Below are positions 31,203-38,724 of a stretch of 38,724 bases of DNA, piece by piece; the stretch's first letter is position 1, and the number at the start of each line of letters is the position of its first letter. A program made the translations under genes and the position numbers. The notes below the pieces were generated by a model, which saw nothing but the letters and a program-made list of their open reading frames with translations, did not search any database and was not told the DNA's origin. Origin of the DNA: Streptomyces sp. adm13(2018) (GTDB taxonomy: Bacteria > Actinomycetota > Actinomycetes > Streptomycetales > Streptomycetaceae); the NCBI RefSeq assembly GCF_008042145.1, contig NZ_RDBH01000129.1, positions 1,782,097 through 1,820,820 of the forward strand. The letters are read 5' to 3'.

Positions 31203-32678
31203 ATGAACCACTGGGGCAAGAGGTGGTCGCACGTGGCACCGCAGGCAGGGCAACCCAACGACGCACTGGCAGGGTGCCTGGATGAACTCGGATGGAGCCC
31301 CAAGGCGCTTGCTCGGAAGCTCAACAGGGTCTTCGGCGCGGGGACGGTGGCCGAGTCGGCGCCATACCACTGGCGGGACGCCGGCTCGCTGCCGCGCTCG
31401 CCGTTACCGATGATGGCCGCCTATGTGCTTTCCCAGGAACTGGGTAGACCTGTCTCGGTGGCCGAACTCTGGCAGGGCCGCGTGGGCGACTCCTCGGCGC
31501 TCGTTCCTGCGGACACGGATCTCGCAGGGCCCTGGACCGTGCAGGGTATGGAGGCGATCGTGGAGGACTGGGTGATGGGAGGGCTCGTCGACCGACGCCG
31601 GTTCCTCGCGATCTCGGGCGCGGGGCTTCTCGCGATCGTCGCCCAGTACCTCGATGGCACTGCGGGACGCGGCCAGTACGCGCCCCGGATCACGCCGTCC
31701 GTAGGTGCGGATCCGCTTGTGGACCAGGTCGAACAGCACCTGCCCATGCTCTCCGCGCTTGACGACGAACACGGAGGGGCACGTCACCTCCCATACGTGG
31801 GTGCCCAGTTCCGCGCGGTCGGGCTGCTGATCCGAGAAGGCGGTCACGCTCCCGCCGTTGCGAGCCGCCTCATCCGCGCGCTCGCGGAGATCGGCCAGCT
31901 GGCCGGCTGGATGGCCTTCGACGCCGCCGATCACGGCTTGGCGCAGCGCTACTTCGCCACCGCGCTGCGGGCAGCGCACCAGGTCAACGACCTGCCTCTT
32001 TGCGCCCACATCCTCGGCGACCTCTCTTTTCAGGCGGCGAGCCGGGGTCACCCCGCGGACGCCATCGCCCTCGGCGAGGCTGCCCGCCGCGCCAGCGACG
32101 CTGCCCCGCCCGTCGTCCGGGCATCCGTCCTGTCGCGGCTCGCCTACGCGTACGCCGCCGCTGGCCGCGACAACGACTTCGCCCACACTCGCGGGGCCGC
32201 CCGCGAGCTGATCGCCAGCCGGGACGGCAGCCAGGAGGAGCCTCGCTGGATGTACTTCCTCACCGACAACCACCTGGACTGCCAGGCGGGGTACGGCCTC
32301 ATTCAGATGGGCCGCGCGCAGCTGAAGGAGGACGGTGGAACGAGGGGACGGCGGTTCCTCGCCCAAGGGGCGGAGATGCTTCGTTCCGGAGCGTACGACG
32401 TCCCGCGAGGCGACCCCAGTCAGCGCAGGGCCATGTTCGAAGGGGCCTGGCTGGCCCTGGGGCACAGCGCCCACGGGGACCTGGAGGCCGCGTGCGAGAT
32501 CGGTCAGATCGCCGCCGACCGCCTCGATGCCGTGCGCTCGCCTCGCAGTGCGGCCCTGCTCCACCAGCTCGCCGCAGACCTGCGGCGCCGACAGCGTAAT
32601 TCCCACGTGCGCAGCTTCCTGCCGGTCCTGGAACACGCCCTCGCCGAACACGCCCCGTCGACGCCACCTGGCCGTTAG
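31203..32678 (+). CDS. Large HTH-TPR regulator (XRE-type, NsdA-like)
   Basis: 491 aa from ATG 31203. An N-terminal helix-turn-helix (about 20-85: LAGCLDELGWSPKALARKLN, then a SPLPMMAAYVLSQELGRPVS helix) is followed by a long helical TPR-like region with many alanine-rich repeats (about 160-480). Similar large regulators in Streptomyces (NsdA type) influence antibiotic production. It is divergent from the operon and probably transcribed together with the oxidase gene 10 bp downstream. Best candidate for the pathway-specific regulator; this is inferred from position. Confidence 0.78.
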   Translation: MNHWGKRWSHVAPQAGQPNDALAGCLDELGWSPKALARKLNRVFGAGTVAESAPYHWRDAGSLPRSPLPMMAAYVLSQELGRPVSVAELWQGRVGDSSALVPADTDLAGPWTVQGMEAIVEDWVMGGLVDRRRFLAISGAGLLAIVAQYLDGTAGRGQYAPRITPSVGADPLVDQVEQHLPMLSALDDEHGGARHLPYVGAQFRAVGLLIREGGHAPAVASRLIRALAEIGQLAGWMAFDAADHGLAQRYFATALRAAHQVNDLPLCAHILGDLSFQAASRGHPADAIALGEAARRASDAAPPVVRASVLSRLAYAYAAAGRDNDFAHTRGAARELIASRDGSQEEPRWMYFLTDNHLDCQAGYGLIQMGRAQLKEDGGTRGRRFLAQGAEMLRSGAYDVPRGDPSQRRAMFEGAWLALGHSAHGDLEAACEIGQIAADRLDAVRSPRSAALLHQLAADLRRRQRNSHVRSFLPVLEHALAEHAPSTPPGR

Positions 32679-32688
32679 GGTCGGGATC

Positions 32689-33642
32689 ATGACCGCAGGG
32701 GAGCGCGTTGTCGTTGTCGGGGCTGGGGTGGCAGGGCTCACCACCGCCGTCCTTCTCGCCGAGGCTGGTGCTTCGGTGCACGTGATCGCCGAGCAGGTGC
32801 CCGGCGTCACGTCGCTGGCGGCGGGGGCGATGTGGGGGCCGTACCTGGTCGAACCGAAGGACAAGGTCGACCAGTGGGGGCAGCGGTCCCTGGAGATCTT
32901 CCGCGAGCTGGCGGAGGACCCGTCGACGGGTGTCAGGCTGACCAGCGGCATTGAGGCGTCCCGCACGGCCGAGGCGCCACCGGACTGGGCTATCACTCTG
33001 CCAGGCTTCCGGCCGTGCAAGCAGACCGAGCTTCCGGCCGGGTTCACCGCCGGGTACCGGTTCACCGTGCCGCTGATCGACATGCCCACCTACCTCGACT
33101 ACCTCCTGCGTCGGCTTGATGCCGTTGGAGGAACGTTTGAGCGGCGACGCCTGACCTCGCTCGCGGACGCCGATATGGCCCCCGTGATCGTCAATTGCGC
33201 CGGACTGGGTGCCAAGGACCTGGTTCCAGACCCGGACCTTCGGCCCATCCGCGGTCAGCACGTCGTCGTCACCAACCCGGGTCTGACCGAGTTCTTCTCC
33301 GAGGACACAGGTCTCTCGCCGGACCTGCTGTGCTTCTATCCGCACGGTGACACCGTCGTCCTGGGAGGCACCGCCGTCGACGGTGAGGGCGATCTCGCCT
33401 CCGACGACGGTGCGGCGGCCGACATCCTGGCCCGCTGCGCCAAGGTCGAGCCTCGTCTTGCCGAGGCACGTGTTCTGGAGCACCGGATCGGCGCTCGGCC
33501 AACGCGGGCCACGGTCCGCGTGGAGGCCGATCGACAGGAGGACGGCAGGCTGGTCGTACATAACTACGGGCACGGAGGCGCCGGCGTCACGCTGTCGTGG
33601 GGGTGTGCTGAGGAGACTGGTGAGTTGCTGAACGCCTCCTGA
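32689..33642 (+). CDS. FAD-dependent D-amino-acid oxidase family
   Basis: 317 aa, the normal length of DAO/DASPO flavoproteins. The FAD Rossmann motif VVVVGAGVAGLTTAVLLAEAG is at the N-terminus, and the typical SLAAGAMWGPYLVEP segment follows near residue 45. VIVNCAGLGAKDLV, RPIRGQHVVV and the C-terminal NYGHGGAGVTLSWGCA complete the family pattern. It oxidises a D-amino acid to the 2-oxoacid with release of ammonia and peroxide. It starts 10 bp after the regulator stop, so both genes are probably one transcript. It may belong to the cluster (supplying a 2-oxoacid to the dehydrogenase homologue) or be general metabolism. Confidence 0.88.
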   Translation: MTAGERVVVVGAGVAGLTTAVLLAEAGASVHVIAEQVPGVTSLAAGAMWGPYLVEPKDKVDQWGQRSLEIFRELAEDPSTGVRLTSGIEASRTAEAPPDWAITLPGFRPCKQTELPAGFTAGYRFTVPLIDMPTYLDYLLRRLDAVGGTFERRRLTSLADADMAPVIVNCAGLGAKDLVPDPDLRPIRGQHVVVTNPGLTEFFSEDTGLSPDLLCFYPHGDTVVLGGTAVDGEGDLASDDGAAADILARCAKVEPRLAEARVLEHRIGARPTRATVRVEADRQEDGRLVVHNYGHGGAGVTLSWGCAEETGELLNAS

Positions 33643-33724
33643 CGGAGTGTCCGAAGGGCTACGGCCCAGTACACGTGCGAGGAGGGCGACTGTGCCTCAT
33701 CTTCGCCAGCACGACGTGTGTGAC

Positions 33725-33757
33725 CAGGACTTGCCACCTCCTCAGCGCCAAGTCCTG
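33725..33757. terminator. Possible terminator
   Basis: A 9-bp inverted repeat (33725-33733 and 33749-33757, 15-nt loop) lies between the convergent oxidase and nucleotidyltransferase genes. No T-tract follows. The 180-bp gap around it holds nothing else recognisable. Confidence 0.4.
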
Positions 33758-33822
33758 TTGCGGAGGGCGTGTTGCCCGCGGTGACTCGGTACCGGAACCT
33801 GACCTCTGCGACGTTCCTCTGT

Positions 33823-34446
33823 TCAAGTTCGGCTGACAGGTAGAAGCCGCCGAAGCCAGGGGTGGTCGGGCACGATCACGTTGATCGCGTCCGCCAACCA
33901 GGCGCGCGCCGGAGCGTCGAGCAGCGGCAGTACAGCTTCGAAGTCGGCCTCGTCCTTGTTCCGGGTCGCCTTGGCCTTGTAGAAGAGTTGGACCTCGGGC
34001 GCGAGATACGGGATGCCCGTCTTGCTCGTGCGCCCGAGCTGGTCGATCGGGAGCCGGATTGCCGGGTCACGCCGCGAGACCCATTGGGTGCCCTCCGCCT
34101 CGTCCAGCATGAGCTGGATGGACCAGGGGGCCTCGGGCGTGCGGCGGCACCAGATGTCGTGCAGTGGCTGCGGAAGAACCTCTCCAGGAAGCCACGTTCT
34201 CAGCCTTCCCTGGCCGGGCGGGTCCGCCACGTAAAGGTCCCAGCTGGCCAGGAGGCCCCGTGCGCGGACCTGGTCACGCCGGAGAATCAGGAGGTCGAGA
34301 TCGCCGTGTGGCCGCAACTCGTGTCCGACCGCGAGTTCGATCGCGTAACCACCGGCAATCCACCACGGGAAGTCCGCCTCGGTGAAGACCGTGGCCACGT
34401 CCTCGGGACGAGCTGGCACCCAGCGTCCCAACACATCAGCACTCAC
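33823..34446 (-). CDS. Aminoglycoside/lincosamide nucleotidyltransferase-like protein (ANT family)
   Basis: 207 aa from GTG 34446, chosen because GGGAG lies 9 bp upstream; longer starts exist. The ANT(2'')/LnuA-type signature is clear: WWIAGGYAIELAVG followed by HGDLDLLILRRDQ gives the GG and D-x-D metal motifs. The C-terminal half has the family pattern YLAPEVQLFYKAKATRNKDEADFEAV. Such enzymes adenylylate antibiotic or other small-molecule hydroxyls. It stands alone beside the biosynthetic genes. It could be a self-resistance gene or an ordinary environmental homologue. The substrate is not predictable. Confidence 0.78.
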   Translation of the reverse strand: MSADVLGRWVPARPEDVATVFTEADFPWWIAGGYAIELAVGHELRPHGDLDLLILRRDQVRARGLLASWDLYVADPPGQGRLRTWLPGEVLPQPLHDIWCRRTPEAPWSIQLMLDEAEGTQWVSRRDPAIRLPIDQLGRTSKTGIPYLAPEVQLFYKAKATRNKDEADFEAVLPLLDAPARAWLADAINVIVPDHPWLRRLLPVSRT

Positions 34447-34625
34447 CCACACATACTCCCAGTGACCAGACGGATGGCAGCACAGTGCTGCCCGCGGGCC
34501 GCGCCGCAGCCCGTACCGAGGACATCTGGCAGGCGCCCTGGCTTCGTACCCCTTCATGTGGCCCCCGCGGTCGCAACCGCCGTACTGTTCAGTGCGCTCG
34601 AACGCGTCTAAAGGGGGACACGACT

Positions 34626-36212
34626 ATGCCGGACCGCAGCGCCGAAGTACGTGCGAAGACGCGCGACCGCATTGCTTCGTACCAGGAGTCCAAGGATCGC
34701 TGGAACCTGTTCCGGAGCCTCAAGAACCTCATCGAACAGGCCGTCCGCGACTACGAGCACCGCGCCCTGGTGGAGCTCCTTCAGAACGCCCACGACGCGC
34801 ATGACGCCGACGACCCCGGGGGCAGGGTCCTGATCACGCTCGACCACGACGAGGGCCCGCACGGCGCGGTGTACGTGGCGAACACCGGGCGGCCCGTCAG
34901 CCGCAGCAACTTCGACGCGATGACCGACATTGCACAGTCGGACAAGCGACCGGAGGAGGGCATCGGCAACAAGGGGATCGGCTTCAAGAGCGTTCTCCAG
35001 CTGACCGGAGCACCCCAGGTCTACTCGGTCGCCGAGGAGGGAAGCCAGGTCTTCGACGGCTATCGCTTCACCTTCGCCGACGAGACCTCGCTCAAGGACT
35101 TCCTGGGCGGCGACGCGACCCTCGCGGCGGAGGTGGCCGCCGACGTCTTCCACCTCTGTCTGCCCGTGCCCCTCGACGGCGTCCCCGACACCGTGAACTG
35201 CTTCGCGGCCGACGGATACGTGACCGTGCTGCGCCTGCCGCTCAAGAGCGAGGAGGCCCGGGCCGAGGCGGCCGAGCAGCTGACCGCGCTGTCCGCCGGC
35301 CCGCCGGTGCTGCTCTTCCTGCGCCGCATCGGGTCGCTCACCATCGAGGAGAGGCAGGACGGCGAGGTCGCCCGGCGCACCCTGGTCCGGACCGAGCGGG
35401 TGGACGCCGTCCTCGACCGGCTCACGGTCAGCACGGTGACCGTCGGCGACGGAGATGCGTTTGTCCTCCTCGACCGGCAGGTGGCGGCGGACGAGTTCGG
35501 CGACGCGATCGAGCGCAGTGTGCTCGGCGACCACATCAGTGAGGGATGGCGCGACTGGCAGGGAGACGCCCGGGTCACCCTCGCGGTTCCCCTTGGGGAC
35601 GGACCGGCCGAAGGACGCCTCTACACCCACCTGCCGATGGGCGAGCAGGCCGTTGCCCCCCTGCCGGCCCATGTGAACGCGCCCTTCTTCGCCAAGCTCG
35701 CCCGCGTCGACCTCGAGAAGACGGTCCCGCTCAACGACTTCCTCCTGGACGAGCTGGCCGTCCTCGGTGCCGAGACGCTCCTCGCCTGCTCCGCCGGGAC
35801 CGTCGAGCTCCCACCGACCCTCTGCGCCGATCTGCTGAGCTGGGACGCGTCCATGTCCGACCGGCTGACCCGGGCCTTCGAGCGGCTCGGACACGAGGTC
35901 GGCACGGCCCCGGTCGTCCCCTTGGCTCCCGGCTCCCGGCGGTCGTGGGACTCCCTCGCAGAGACCCGCCTGTGGGATGACAAGGACCGGACCCTCTTCA
36001 CTACCGACCGGCTGACCAGGGAGGCGGACGCCGTACTCGTGCACCCGTCCGTCACCGGGCACCGTGCGGCCCGGCTGGAGAAGGCCGTGGCGCGCCGGGG
36101 CGTCCTGCCGTCGGCCGTGTTGCACTTGCGGAGCTTTCCCTCATCGTCCACGAGGATGCGGCGGCCCTGGAGGGAGCGGGGCCGCTCGACGCAGCCGGCG
36201 AGCTCGTCGTAG
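34626..36212 (+). pseudogene. Truncated sacsin-type ATPase protein (3' end lost at fold-back)
   Basis: The first 480 or so residues are a sacsin-like GHKL (Hsp90-type) ATP-binding domain. It has VRDYEHRALVELLQNAHDA (catalytic Glu/Asn helix), VYVANTGRPVS and GIGNKGIGFKSVLQ (G-motif loop), followed by a beta-rich middle region. ATG 34626 has a GGGGGA ribosome binding site. The frame is natural only up to base 36090; the remaining 40 codons to the stop at 36212 read antisense sequence. The true continuation (VTLVGRSLRPSDEL..., 79 codons) lies on the minus strand at 36091-36327. Intact relatives are much longer, so this is a broken gene. In other genomes such proteins are found in defence-type loci. 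Confidence 0.8.
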
Positions 36213-36377
36213 AAGCGTGCCCAGTCTTCCGCCTGGAAGGGTGCACCGGCGAGGCGGCGGGCGAGGCTCTCGGCCCAGGTCGCCACGAGTTCGTCCGACG
36301 GCCGCAACGAGCGGCCGACGAGCGTGACCACGGCCTTCTCCAGCCGGGCCGCACGGTGCCCGGTGACGGACGGGTGC
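36041..36377. repeat. Fold-back: 50-bp perfect inverted repeat around an inverted 237-bp gene segment
   Basis: 36041-36090 and 36328-36377 are exact reverse complements (50/50), and the first mismatch on either side ends the match sharply. Read on the minus strand, 36377-36091 is the in-frame continuation of the ATPase gene (79 sense codons without stop). The structure is therefore copy-forward, switch strand about 237 bp ahead, copy back, then join to unrelated core DNA at 36378. This is typical of a template-switch/fold-back rearrangement, though an assembly artefact could look the same. Confidence 0.9.
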
Positions 36378-36378
36378 C

Positions 36379-36597
36379 GACTGGCAGCACGGCACCTGGC
36401 AGGGCCGCGGCTGGACCGACCGGCGCGTCTACGACCTCTCGGACCCCGCCGCCCACCCGATGGCGGCGTACGGCGTCACCGACCACGCCGCCCGCTTCAC
36501 CCTCGACGGCCGCACCGGCCACGGCATCTTCGAACACGGCTCGTTCGGCCGCCACGACCCCAGCGGCTTCGCCGACCACACCGCGACGGCCCCCTGA
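36379..36597 (+). pseudogene. 3' remnant of a core gene (DUF7064-like C-terminus)
   Basis: 73 in-frame codons ending at TGA 36597, with the pattern GTWQGRGWTDRRVYDL, then YGVTDHAARFTLDG and GHGIFEHG. This is the conserved C-terminal part of DUF7064-like proteins, which usually accompany APH-family phosphotransferases and acyl-CoA dehydrogenases. Its N-terminal part is absent; the frame begins immediately after the fold-back junction. It marks the right edge of the island and shows that the original gene was cut. A phosphotransferase gene follows after 47 bp, as expected for the family context. Confidence 0.65.
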
Positions 36598-36644
36598 CCG
36601 CCCGGCCCGCCGGCCGCGCCGAACAGCCCACCGAGGAGACCTCC

Positions 36645-37736
36645 GTGACCGCCGCGCCCCGCCCCCGCACCACCACCCGCGACCCCGAGGAGCTCGGCCG
36701 CCGGCTCACCCGCTGGCTGGACCGGCGGCTCCCGGGCGCCCGCGTGACCGGACTCGCCGTGCCCGGTTCCAACGGCATGTCCAGCGAGACCCTGCTCTTC
36801 GAACTCGACCACCCCGACGCGCCGGTCCGCGGCTGCGCCCTGCGACTGGCCGCCGACCCCGAGGCGTACACCGTCTTCCCCGTCTACGACATGGCCCGCC
36901 AGCACCGGGTCATGCGCCTGGTCGGCGAGCACACCGACCTCCCCGTCCCGCGCGTGCTCTGGCTGGAAGAGGACCCCGGACCGCTCGGCGCGCCCTTCTT
37001 CGTGATGGCCCGCGCCGAGGGCCGGGTCCCGCCGGACGTGATGCCCTACACGTACGAGGGGAACTGGCTGCACGACGCCACCGACCGGGAACGCGCCCTG
37101 CTGGAGGCCGAGTCCGTCGCCGTGATCGCCCGGCTGCACGACCAGTTCCCCGCGAAGGAGGCCGAGTTCCTCCTGCCGCCCGGGCACGGCACCCCGCTGC
37201 GTCGTCATGTCGACGCCCAACGCGCCTACTACGCCTGGGTGGTGGAGGGACTCGCGCCCTCGCCGCTCATCGAGTCGGCCTTCGACTGGCTGGAGGCGCA
37301 CTGGCCGGCCGACGAGGGACCGGCCGTCCTGGGCTGGGGCGACGCGCGCATCGGGAACATCGTCTACGACGGATTCACCCCCGCGGCCGTCCTCGACTGG
37401 GAGATGGCCGCCTGCGTCCCGCGCGAGGTGGACCTCGGCTGGACGGTCTATCTGCACCGCTTCTTCCAGGACCTGACCGTCGGCTTCGGACAGCCCGGAC
37501 TGCCGGACCTCCTGCGGCGCGACGCGGTCGAACGGCGCTACGCCGAACTGACCGGGCACACCCCGCGCGACATGGAGTTCCACACCCTCTACGCGGCGCT
37601 GCGGCACGCGATCGTCATGCTCAGGATCGCCTACCGACAGGCCCACTTCGGCGAGGTCGAGGTGCCCGCCGACCCCGACGGGCTGATCCTGCACCACGCC
37701 ACCCTGGCGGCGATGGTGCAGGGACGCTACTGGTGA
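36645..37736 (+). CDS. APH-family phosphotransferase
   Basis: 363 aa from GTG 36645, with GAGGAG 8 bp upstream. Kinase-like fold: an N-lobe with VPGSNGMSSETLLFEL, a hinge/Ala-rich region, then the catalytic loop LGWGDARIGN (aspartate and asparagine kept, with tryptophan in place of the usual histidine) and metal motif VLDWEMA. It belongs to the APH branch linked with acyl-CoA dehydrogenases (ACAD10/11-like), not to true aminoglycoside resistance enzymes. It lies directly after the DUF7064-like remnant, matching the common pairing. Probable role in fatty-acid or hydroxyacid metabolism. Confidence 0.82.
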   Translation: MTAAPRPRTTTRDPEELGRRLTRWLDRRLPGARVTGLAVPGSNGMSSETLLFELDHPDAPVRGCALRLAADPEAYTVFPVYDMARQHRVMRLVGEHTDLPVPRVLWLEEDPGPLGAPFFVMARAEGRVPPDVMPYTYEGNWLHDATDRERALLEAESVAVIARLHDQFPAKEAEFLLPPGHGTPLRRHVDAQRAYYAWVVEGLAPSPLIESAFDWLEAHWPADEGPAVLGWGDARIGNIVYDGFTPAAVLDWEMAACVPREVDLGWTVYLHRFFQDLTVGFGQPGLPDLLRRDAVERRYAELTGHTPRDMEFHTLYAALRHAIVMLRIAYRQAHFGEVEVPADPDGLILHHATLAAMVQGRYW

Positions 37737-37770
37737 GCGGAGGGGCCCGGAGGCCCCGTCCGGACCTGCC

Positions 37771-38139
37771 TCAGGCCGCGCGCCGCAGCTGCGTCACCCG
37801 GATCGGGCGCGAGCCCGGTCCGCCGACGTGCGAGAAGGGCTGCGTGCGCCAGTCGAGGCCCTGGGGGAGCGTCAGGAGCAGGGCGGTGTCCTGCTCCTGG
37901 ACCTCCAGGGTGTCGTCGGCCGGCCGGGCCTCGGCCGCCCCGAGGCCGGTGCCCCGGCAGACCGTCAGGACGAAGGGGTTCCACGGCGTCGGGCAGAGCG
38001 CGTGCTCCGGCAGCGCGTCCTCGTCCGCGAGCAGCGCGATCGGCTGCACGCACTCCGGGCAGATGACCCGGAACATCTCAAAGGTGTCGTACGCGTCGAG
38101 CTCATCGGACGTCTCGACCGAATCAACAGGCTCCTGCAT
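37771..38139 (-). CDS. Small cysteine-containing protein
   Basis: 122 aa from ATG 38139, chosen for GGGGAG 7 bp upstream. It contains a CPEC pair (residues about 28-31) and two further cysteines (ALCPTPWN and TVCRG), so a small zinc-binding fold is possible, though spacing is irregular. The C-terminal 40 residues are beta-strand rich. Divergent from the Lrp-type regulator at 38365. No family recognised; likely conserved in Streptomyces since it lies in core-like DNA. Confidence 0.6.
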   Translation of the reverse strand: MQEPVDSVETSDELDAYDTFEMFRVICPECVQPIALLADEDALPEHALCPTPWNPFVLTVCRGTGLGAAEARPADDTLEVQEQDTALLLTLPQGLDWRTQPFSHVGGPGSRPIRVTQLRRAA

Positions 38140-38364
38140 GGAGAATCTCCCCCTCGGGTGGGTCGGCCGGATCTGTACGGCCTCGACCACATCAAGCACT
38201 TCCCATACCGCCGTCCGCATAATCGTGTGGCAGTACCCAAGGTCGGACACGAATCTGTGGCGTTCGTCACATGCCGGCCGTGCTCGCGTCGGGATGACCC
38301 ATACCGCCCGATTGCGGTCGACCCCGGCGGTGCCGCACCTCCCCGGGAGCAATAGGGTCACCGC

Positions 38365-38724
38365 ATGGAGGAGCTGGATCGTCAGATCGTCGAGTTGCTC
38401 GTCAAGGACGGGCGCATGAGCTACACCGACCTGGGCAAGGCCACGGGCCTGTCCACGTCGGCGGTACATCAGCGCGTCCGCCGCCTCGAGCAGCGCGGAG
38501 TCATTCGCGGCTACGCCGCCGTCGTGGACCCGGAGGCCGTCGGCCTGCCGCTGACCGCCTTCATCTCGGTCAAACCCTTCGACCCCAGCTCCCCCGACGA
38601 CACCCCCGACCGCCTCGCCGACATCCCCGAGATCGAGGCGTGCCACAGCGTCGCCGGCGACGAGAACTACATCCTCAAGGTCCGCGTCGCCACCCCGCTG
38701 GAGCTGGAGCACCTGCTCAGCCGG
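38365..38724 (+). CDS. Lrp/AsnC family regulator (3'-partial)
   Basis: The first 120 codons of a leucine-responsive/AsnC-type regulator, cut by the window end. The N-terminal HTH (LDRQIVELLVKDGRMSYTDLGKATGLSTSAVHQRVRRLEQRGVI) is canonical. The RAM/ligand-sensing domain has begun (YAAVVDPEAVGLPLTAFISV and ENYILKVRV). The full family length is about 150-160 residues. The preceding 225-bp divergent gap probably holds its own operator. Confidence 0.93.
   Translation, partial: MEELDRQIVELLVKDGRMSYTDLGKATGLSTSAVHQRVRRLEQRGVIRGYAAVVDPEAVGLPLTAFISVKPFDPSSPDDTPDRLADIPEIEACHSVAGDENYILKVRVATPLELEHLLSR

Noticed and set aside
12060..36400. Matching attL/attR direct repeat for the integrase
   Set aside because: I looked for the peptidase/int junction sequence near the right island edge and found no copy; the right end is a fold-back instead.
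36324..36644. N-terminal extension of the phosphotransferase beginning at 36324
   Set aside because: This frame runs antisense through the inverted-repeat arm and out of frame through the DUF7064-like remnant; GTG 36645 with GAGGAG is the better start.
36645..37736. Aminoglycoside phosphotransferase resistance gene
   Set aside because: Its catalytic loop (WGDARIGN) and DUF7064-like neighbour place it in the acyl-CoA-dehydrogenase-linked branch, and it lies outside the island.
1..38724. CRISPR array
   Set aside because: No regularly spaced direct repeats of 20-40 bp were seen anywhere. The only tandem short repeats are the RTCAAC hexamers.

Overview
The window is a piece of a Streptomyces (or very close actinomycete) chromosome. 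The DNA is very GC-rich with G/C in nearly every third codon position. The rib operon includes the riboflavin permease gene ribM, and the gene families (DUF397-era HATPase/HTH pairs, DUF6228, EccA-type AAA, TACCCT promoters sitting on start codons) are typical of Streptomyces.

Left conserved part (1-12.1 kb): riboflavin genes ribE (5' end cut off by the window)-ribM-ribBA-ribH, then hisE and hisG, a PH-domain membrane protein, and two overlapping CNNM/CBS (CorC-like) membrane protein genes. A strong bidirectional terminator follows at 7514-7553. Then come a TPR-AAA ATPase (minus), a small P-loop kinase (minus) and a secreted C39-like peptidase (plus).

Accessory island (about 12.1-36.38 kb): it opens with a tyrosine integrase whose 3' end overlaps the 3' end of the peptidase gene. 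Next are two decayed copies of the same IS5-type transposase, bracketing two intact genes of unknown function. An array of small genes follows (unknown, unknown, DUF4240, SUKH, DUF6228, DUF2199) that looks like orphan immunity genes. Then there is a stand-alone glutamyl-tRNA synthetase and, converging on it, a tightly coupled minus-strand operon. In transcription order the operon is HATPase regulator, GT4 glycosyltransferase, 2-hydroxyacid-dehydrogenase homologue, MoaA-like radical SAM, nucleotidyltransferase, second radical SAM with C-terminal cysteines, NodU/TobZ-type carbamoyltransferase, RelA/SpoT-type HD protein, second GT4. A large NsdA-like HTH regulator and a D-amino-acid oxidase diverge from it. 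I read 20.3-33.6 kb as an uncharacterised biosynthetic cluster, probably for a carbamoylated, glycosylated small molecule. It has no PKS, NRPS or RiPP core in view. An ANT-like nucleotidyltransferase and a truncated sacsin-type ATPase gene complete the island.

Right end of the island: the ATPase gene is cut by a fold-back. Its next 237 bp are present only in inverted orientation between perfect 50-bp inverted repeats, and the sequence then jumps directly into the 3' remnant of a core gene (DUF7064-like tail). After this comes conserved-looking DNA: an APH-family phosphotransferase, a small cysteine-rich protein and an Lrp/AsnC regulator (cut by the window end).

The most interesting items are the operon at 21.8-31 kb, with several enzymes carrying altered catalytic residues, the second GluRS beside it, the orphan immunity array and the fold-back junction.
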